Below, piece after piece: positions 6,833-11,361 of a stretch of DNA of 11,361 bases (positions within the stretch are counted from its first letter, which is position 1; each line of letters starts with the position of its first letter). Source of the stretch: an uncultured Mucilaginibacter sp. (lineage in GTDB: Bacteria > Bacteroidota > Bacteroidia > Sphingobacteriales > Sphingobacteriaceae); NCBI GenBank assembly GCA_946479225.1, contig CAMLFI010000042.1, positions 1-11,361 of the forward strand, written 5' to 3'. The notes beneath the pieces are model-generated. The model made no database searches. It was not told the DNA's origin and saw only the letters and a list, made by a program, of their open reading frames with translations. The position numbers were made by a program, and so were the translations under genes.

Positions 6833-8053
6833 TTATCTTTTATACCAATATGGTGGTCTTACATTTACTCCGCCCTGCAAACGGCAGTCTACACATATAA
6901 ATTCGCTTGTAGTCGACCAGCCGGTTTGATCGCCCTTAAGCGGATATTGATCTATTATTATATACTTGGGCTTATCCGGAATAAGCAAATGCGTTTCTAT
7001 ATCGCTCCTGCCTATCGGCGTTGTGAAGAAAAACAAGCGACCCGGCATTAGTGCACCGCAAACATCCCCAGGGTTAAACTCCGGCGACTGGCGCCAATGG
7101 GGAACCATTTGATAGGTGGAAAGTGTAAGCCTTTTTTCTGTCACGGTGCCGGCGCTTATAAAGCCTATAACCACTTCGCCCGGGTTAGTTGTCGACTTTA
7201 TATTACTAAAAAGCTGTGATGGTTGCGAATCAAAAATACTACCTACCGTTTCGTTATTCTTTTGCAAGGCCTGCCAAAAGTCAAAGCCTTCCTTGGTAAG
7301 CACTGTTTGTTTAACAAGTATACTATACCCTATCAAAATTTTAAATGAACTTGACCCTATAGAATTTACGAGCAGGCCCTCTATCCTATCTCCGGCGTTA
7401 TTAACACTTGTACCCAACGCTATATTGGTTGACGGGGCGCTTTTCCAGCAGTTGTAAATGTCGTCCTCCGGAAAAAGTCTTGGCAGTATCTGGTGGTTTT
7501 CTATTTTATAATAAGATATTACCGGCGCTGTATACTGCCATGTTTCTATATAATGATATTTATAGTACCGGCTTTTACCTGAGCCATCATGAGTAGACGC
7601 ATATATGTTAAAATTATCGCGTCTAAAGTCATACGTAACCGTATCTATTGGCGGCGATACTTTACTTTCTACAAAATCAGACAGGTACTCTTTGTTGTCC
7701 TTAGTACGGATTCGTAAGCGGTATTTTTTAGTCTTATCCAAGTTTAAAGATGGCCGGCCATAATTACCACTTTTTAAAAGCTCGGGCAGCACATAAGTGG
7801 CGCCGGCATCGCTTTCTACCTGTACAACAGCTCCTTTTTCGAAAGCAACAACAGCTTTCTTATCCAACTTAAAGGTTCGGCTTAATGTAAATATAGTTGA
7901 ATCAGCACCTGTATTTATGAGGCCCTCTACAACAAAATAGTTAGGATTGATGTCATTCACATTGGGCAGATATTTTTCTCTACACGCATGCAGCAGCATA
8001 GAGGTTAAAAAACCTGCTCCAAGTAAAATAATATTGCCTTTGCTTATTCTCAT
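6833..8053 (-). CDS. DUF4249-family lipoprotein, copy 1
   Basis: The 406-residue protein has a lipoprotein signal with the acylated Cys at residue 24 (LLHAC), followed by REKYLP. The DUF4249 core is recognisable from YFVVEGLINTG (39-49), DSTIFTLSRTFKL (51-63), YRLRIRTKDNKEYLSDFVES (111-130) and VIGFISAG (295-302). Other cysteines are Cys202 (DDIYNCW), Cys332, and the C-terminal pair in CVDCR (387 and 390), followed by GG and PPYW. These could form disulfides outside the cytoplasm. The segment between the ISAG motif and the CxxC tail (about 309-386) is the longest of the four copies and unlike them. Its start is 1 bp after the stop of copy 2, with GGAAG just upstream, and its stop is 3 bp before the MG2 gene. 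The family has no defined biochemical role known to me; its members usually accompany TonB-dependent receptors. Family call is firm, ligand unknown. Confidence 0.92.
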   Translation of the reverse strand: MRISKGNIILLGAGFLTSMLLHACREKYLPNVNDINPNYFVVEGLINTGADSTIFTLSRTFKLDKKAVVAFEKGAVVQVESDAGATYVLPELLKSGNYGRPSLNLDKTKKYRLRIRTKDNKEYLSDFVESKVSPPIDTVTYDFRRDNFNIYASTHDGSGKSRYYKYHYIETWQYTAPVISYYKIENHQILPRLFPEDDIYNCWKSAPSTNIALGTSVNNAGDRIEGLLVNSIGSSSFKILIGYSILVKQTVLTKEGFDFWQALQKNNETVGSIFDSQPSQLFSNIKSTTNPGEVVIGFISAGTVTEKRLTLSTYQMVPHWRQSPEFNPGDVCGALMPGRLFFFTTPIGRSDIETHLLIPDKPKYIIIDQYPLKGDQTGWSTTSEFICVDCRLQGGVNVRPPYWYKR

Positions 8054-8054
8054 A

Positions 8055-9203
8055 CTACTTCCAATAAGATGGCCGTTTTGTGGTTCCGCCTAATAGCCGG
8101 CAGTCTGCACAATAAAGCAGCGGGGCACGCGCGGCCTGCAGAGGCGGGAAAACCCAAATAAACGGGTCGCCGGGAGCTAATTTATATCCAAGGGACTCTT
8201 CACATATCGATTGATCCGGAAGGTTGAACCATTCGGAAGGCAAATCCTTAGCATGAATTATAATACGCTTTTGGGTTACCGAGCCTGCGCTTATAAACCC
8301 TATCACGGTTTCCGAGGGGTCCTTTGTCGACCTGATATTGCCAAATAACAGTGATGGTTGCGCGTCAAAAATGCTTCCCACACTTTCTGTGTTTTTTCTT
8401 AGACTTTCATAAAACTCAAACCCTTCGCGGGTAAGAACTGTTTGTTTAACCAATAAACTGTATGCAGTATTCAATTTTTGCGACCTTCCGGGTACTGAAA
8501 TAATCGGTCTGTCAGCTAACCGGTCCTCTGAAAGATTGTTTGTAGCAGCCAACAAAATATTGCCGGACGTTAAAGTACGCCAGCAGGTAGTAATATCATC
8601 TTCCGGAAATATCCTGTCAACTCTCACTCCATTTACAATTTTAAGATATGACTTAAAATAAGCGTTGTACTCCCATGTCTCTTCATAGCTATGTTGGTAA
8701 TAAATACTTTTTCCCGATGGGTCGTAAGTATCAACATGAAAATGTACACTGGTGTCTCTGATTTCGTGTCTCAAATCAAATTGCGGCGACAACTTGCTTT
8801 CAACAAAATCAGAAAGGTATTCCCTGTTATCCTTTGTACGGATCCTTAGCCTGTATTTTTTTGTTTGATCGGCAATAAACGGTGGCCGGCCGTATCTGCC
8901 TGCTTTTTTTAATTCCTGTAATACATAGGTTTCACCCGCATCGCTTTCAACCTGCACTATAGCGCTCTTTTCGGGCGCCTCAATGGGTTTATTGTTCAAT
9001 TTAAATGTGCGGCTCAAACTATATATGGTAGAGTCTCCACCGGTATTGATTAAACCTTCAACAACCAGATAGTTAATATTAAAATCCTTAATTTCGGGCA
9101 CATACTTCTCCTTGCAGCTATAAAGCAGCATCCAGATCAGCACCAGCAAAGCTGCGCCGACTTTTAATTTTACATGTGCTTTATTATCTGCTTTAACTTT
9201 CAT
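8055..9203 (-). CDS. DUF4249-family lipoprotein, copy 2
   Basis: The 382-residue paralog is the shortest complete copy. Its signal ends in LLYSC with the lipid-bearing Cys at 30, then KEKYVPEIKD. Core motifs are YLVVEGLINTGGDSTIYSLS (45-64), YRLRIRTKDNREYLSDFVES (117-136), SVGSIFDAQPSLL (274-286) and VIGFISAG (300-307). The cysteine framework is kept: Cys207 (DDITTCW), Cys334, and CADCR (365 and 368) leading to PSYWK. The segment around 145-200, and the one between ISAG and the tail (about 314-364, only some 51 residues), differ strongly from copies 3 and 4, so this copy diverged earlier than that pair. It starts 7 bp after the stop of copy 3, with only a poor Shine-Dalgarno (AACGAA), so coupling to upstream translation is likely. 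Lys-Glu directly after the Cys fits the acidic or charged signals that send some Bacteroidota lipoproteins to the cell surface, but this is only an inference. Confidence 0.92.
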   Translation of the reverse strand: MKVKADNKAHVKLKVGAALLVLIWMLLYSCKEKYVPEIKDFNINYLVVEGLINTGGDSTIYSLSRTFKLNNKPIEAPEKSAIVQVESDAGETYVLQELKKAGRYGRPPFIADQTKKYRLRIRTKDNREYLSDFVESKLSPQFDLRHEIRDTSVHFHVDTYDPSGKSIYYQHSYEETWEYNAYFKSYLKIVNGVRVDRIFPEDDITTCWRTLTSGNILLAATNNLSEDRLADRPIISVPGRSQKLNTAYSLLVKQTVLTREGFEFYESLRKNTESVGSIFDAQPSLLFGNIRSTKDPSETVIGFISAGSVTQKRIIIHAKDLPSEWFNLPDQSICEESLGYKLAPGDPFIWVFPPLQAARAPLLYCADCRLLGGTTKRPSYWK

Positions 9204-9210
9204 TTCGTTA

Positions 9211-10407
9211 TTATCTTATCCAATAAGACGGCATTTTAGTGGTGCCCCCTTGCAAACGGCAATCTACGCACTCATAAACTTTTGTAGCTAAAAGTGTATC
9301 AGGATGAACATTAGGGTGCATCCACTCAATTGGTATATATTCTGTTTGAGTTGGGTCAAGCAATAAAGCCTTTACCTTAGGTTCTGGTATTGAATCTGTA
9401 TGCTTTACGCAATACGGGTCCGGAACCGGCCCAATAAAATCAAATGGAAATTGATTAGCTACCAGCAATATGCGTTTTTCTGTTCTTGTACCGGCGCTGA
9501 TAAATCCTATAACCACTTCGGTAGGATTTGAGGTACATTTAATATTGCCAACCAGCAATGATGGTTGAGAATCGAATATACTTCCAACTTTTTCTGTATT
9601 CTTATTTAGCGTTTCATAAAATTCAAAACCAGCTTTGGTTAGCACCGTTTGCTTTACTAAAACGCTGTACTCAATTCTCACTCTTTGCGAACCCGGAAGT
9701 ATGTCTATTATTAAATTATCGGCTAAACGATCCTCGGCTAGGGTAGCTGTGGTAGCTATGGGCAGTTTTGTAGATACTGCTTCATGGTAACAGTCGTATA
9801 TGTCGTCCTTCGGATAAATTCTGTCTTTCAAAAGGTGGTTCTCAACTTTTAAGATCGAATGTTGCGGGGCTCTGTATTGCCACGTTTCTATATAGGTGTA
9901 ACTATAATAGCGGCTTTTGCCTGTTGGGTCATTGGTGTTGGAATATATGTTTAAGTTACCGTGTCTAAAATCGAATGTTAACTCAACCGGCGGCGATACT
10001 TTGCTTTCTACAAAGTCAGATAAATACTCCCTATTATCCCTAGTACGTATTCGCAACCTGTATTTTTTTGTTTGATCAAGATTAAGTGCGGGCACAGCAT
10101 AGGTACCTGGCTTTGCCGCTAACTCAGGCAATATATAACTACCCCCTGCGTCACTTTCAATAGCAACAATAGCCGCTCTTTCAACGGCCATTACAGCTTT
10201 GCTTTCCAATTTAAAGGTTCGGCTAAGTTTAAAAATGGTTGAATCAGTGCCTGTATTAATAAAGCCGTCAACTACAAGGTAATTAGGGTTAACATCTTTA
10301 ATTTGTGGCACATATTTTTCTTTGCAGGCATACACGCAAAAAATTAAAAGCAAAGCTGCGCCAACTTTAAATTTTCCAAGTGTTCTATAATCAGCGTTTA
10401 CTATCAT
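9211..10407 (-). CDS. DUF4249-family lipoprotein, copy 3
   Basis: The 398-residue paralog carries a signal ending in CVYAC, with Cys28 the best acylation site (Cys24 is preceded by Phe and fits poorly), then KEKYVPQIKD. DUF4249 motifs are YLVVDGFINTG (43-53), DSTIFKLSRTFKL (55-67), YRLRIRTRDNREYLSDFVES (116-135), VGSIFDSQPSLL (274-285) and VIGFISAG (299-306). Cysteines are Cys206 (DDIYDCY), Cys291 (shared only with copy 4), Cys333 (DPYC), and the CVDCR pair (380 and 383), followed by PSYWIR. It is by far closest to copy 4; the two differ mainly in the stretch just before the CxxC tail. The gap to copy 4 upstream is 10 bp and to copy 2 downstream 7 bp. The bases before the ATG are an A-run with no clear Shine-Dalgarno, so the start rests on the signal peptide. 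Confidence 0.92.
   Translation of the reverse strand: MIVNADYRTLGKFKVGAALLLIFCVYACKEKYVPQIKDVNPNYLVVDGFINTGTDSTIFKLSRTFKLESKAVMAVERAAIVAIESDAGGSYILPELAAKPGTYAVPALNLDQTKKYRLRIRTRDNREYLSDFVESKVSPPVELTFDFRHGNLNIYSNTNDPTGKSRYYSYTYIETWQYRAPQHSILKVENHLLKDRIYPKDDIYDCYHEAVSTKLPIATTATLAEDRLADNLIIDILPGSQRVRIEYSVLVKQTVLTKAGFEFYETLNKNTEKVGSIFDSQPSLLVGNIKCTSNPTEVVIGFISAGTRTEKRILLVANQFPFDFIGPVPDPYCVKHTDSIPEPKVKALLLDPTQTEYIPIEWMHPNVHPDTLLATKVYECVDCRLQGGTTKMPSYWIR
10109..10163. repeat. direct repeat shared by DUF4249 copies 3 and 4, unit A
   Basis: These 55 bases are identical to 11307-11361, at an offset of 1198 bases. They encode the SDAGGSYILPELAAKPG region. The match is broken on the left by a T/A difference (10108 against 11306); on the right it is cut only by the window end, so the true identical block may be longer. 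Confidence 0.9.
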
Positions 10408-10417
10408 TTTTTTTCGA

Positions 10418-11361
10418 TCAACGTATCCAATAAGATGGCATTTTAGTTGTTCCTCCCTGTAAACGGCAGTCTACGCACTCATGAATCTTAGTAGCTAAAA
10501 GAGTGTCAACCGTAAGGTTAAAATCAATCGGAATTAGGTCAGTTGTAGTCGGGTCCAATAACACCGGTTTAATTTTACCAGTTGTTAGCGAATCTGTATG
10601 CTTTACGCAATAAGGATCAGGAACCGGCCCAATAAAATCAAAAGGAAACTGATTAGCTACCAGCAATATACGCTTTTCAGTTGTAGTACCGGCGCTTATA
10701 AACCCTATCACAACCTCGGCCGGATTGGTTGTGCACCTAATATTGCCGGATAGCAGCGATGGCTGCGAATCAAAAATACTGCCTACTCTTTCGGTGTTTT
10801 TTGCGAGTGTTTCAAGAAATTCGAAACCGGCTTTTGTAAGTACGCTTTGTTTAACCAACACACTATATTCGATCCTTACTTTTTGAGAACTCGGAAGAAT
10901 ATCTACAATCAGGTTATCAGCTAAACGGTCCTCGGCAAGTGTAGTGGTTGTAGCAATGTTGATTTTGCTGGAAGTTGATTGGTGATAACAATCATATATA
11001 TCATCCTCGGGATAACGCCTTTGTACAAGTTTGTGATTCTCAACTTTATAAATGGAATGCTGAGGTGCCCGATATTGCCAGGTTTCTGTATAAGTATAAT
11101 TATAATAGCGACTTTTGCCGGTAGCATCATTCGTGTTTGAGTATATGTTTAAGTTACCGTGCCTGAAATCATGTGTTAACGTAACCGGCGGCGATACTTT
11201 GCTTTCTACAAAATCAGATAAATATTCTCTATTGTCTTTAGTGCGTATTCTTAATCTGTATTTTTTTGATTGATCAAGATTAAGCGCGGGCACAGCGTAG
11301 GTACCAGGCTTTGCCGCTAACTCAGGCAATATATAACTACCCCCTGCGTCACTTTCAATAG
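10418..11361 (-). CDS. DUF4249-family lipoprotein, copy 4 (5' partial, runs off the window)
   Basis: This copy is cut by the right window edge. The frame is open to 11361 and the first visible residues, IESDAGGSYILPELAAKPG, match copy 3 from its residue 83, so about 82 N-terminal residues (signal peptide and lipobox) lie outside. The ttg at 11327-11329 is an internal Leu codon, not a start. The visible 313 residues carry the same motifs as copy 3: YRLRIRTKDNREYLSDFVES, DDIYDCY, VGSIFDSQPSLL, VIGFISAG and CVDCRLQGGTTKMPSYWIR at the end. Protein and DNA identity to copy 3 is very high in the N-terminal half and falls in the segment before the CxxC tail, which is also a few residues shorter. This is the most upstream operon gene in view; the operon promoter, and possibly more copies or a TonB-dependent receptor, should lie to the right. 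Confidence 0.92.
   Translation of the reverse strand, partial: IESDAGGSYILPELAAKPGTYAVPALNLDQSKKYRLRIRTKDNREYLSDFVESKVSPPVTLTHDFRHGNLNIYSNTNDATGKSRYYNYTYTETWQYRAPQHSIYKVENHKLVQRRYPEDDIYDCYHQSTSSKINIATTTTLAEDRLADNLIVDILPSSQKVRIEYSVLVKQSVLTKAGFEFLETLAKNTERVGSIFDSQPSLLSGNIRCTTNPAEVVIGFISAGTTTEKRILLVANQFPFDFIGPVPDPYCVKHTDSLTTGKIKPVLLDPTTTDLIPIDFNLTVDTLLATKIHECVDCRLQGGTTKMPSYWIR
11307..11361. repeat. direct repeat shared by DUF4249 copies 3 and 4, unit B
   Basis: This is the second member of the exact 55-base match with 10109-10163. It reaches the last base of the window. Confidence 0.9.

Noticed and set aside
7116..7596. Two + strand frames inside DUF4249 copy 1
   Set aside because: They overlap a clear lipoprotein gene on the other strand and show no signal, motif or ribosome-binding site.
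11327..11329. TTG as start codon of DUF4249 copy 4
   Set aside because: The frame continues to the window end with residues identical to copy 3 residues 83-92, so the true start lies outside.
6833..11361. Repeated units as a mobile element or insertion sequence array
   Set aside because: The repeats are coding paralogs with lipoprotein signals; no transposase, terminal inverted repeats or target duplications are visible.

Overview
The window looks like chromosomal DNA from a member of the Bacteroidota, most likely Sphingobacteriaceae (Mucilaginibacter/Pedobacter-like). This rests on the family content: DUF4249 lipoproteins, an MG2/plug-like cell-envelope protein, and a PQQ dehydrogenase with an inserted cytochrome c domain. 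AT-rich spacers and weak Shine-Dalgarno sequences fit. The genus is an inference; no rRNA or marker gene is present.

Left part (1-2658, + strand): the 3' portion of a periplasmic PQQ-dependent dehydrogenase with a c-type heme domain, cut by the window start. It is followed 19 bp later by a Tat-exported sugar isomerase/epimerase-like TIM-barrel protein that appears to have lost most of its metal ligands. The pair is probably co-transcribed and may act on sugars or polyols in the periplasm. A convergent gene (2668-4152, - strand) encodes a 494-residue conserved protein without a clear function; its stop codon lies 9 bp from that of the isomerase gene.

Middle (4153-4441): a 289-bp non-coding spacer. 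It holds a good intrinsic terminator for the large minus-strand operon on its right, a weak candidate promoter for the 494-residue gene, and a sigma70-like sequence on the + strand that points into the same hairpin.

Right part (4442-11361, - strand): one tight operon read right to left. It has at least four tandem DUF4249 lipoprotein paralogs, the first of them cut by the window end, and then a 795-residue secreted protein with an MG2-like domain, a carboxypeptidase-like regulatory domain and a TonB-plug-like segment but no beta-barrel. Gaps between the genes are 10, 7, 1 and 3 bp, so co-transcription and translational coupling are likely. The paralogs share a conserved N-terminal half, a conserved C-terminal CxxCR...PxYW tail and a common cysteine framework. 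Just before the tail they carry a stretch that differs in length and sequence from copy to copy. The two rightmost copies are nearly identical over long stretches, which implies recent duplication or gene conversion. DUF4249 genes usually sit next to TonB-dependent receptors, so I infer a family of surface or outer-membrane lipoproteins that diversified to bind different ligands, working with an envelope partner. This array is the part of the window that most deserves follow-up.
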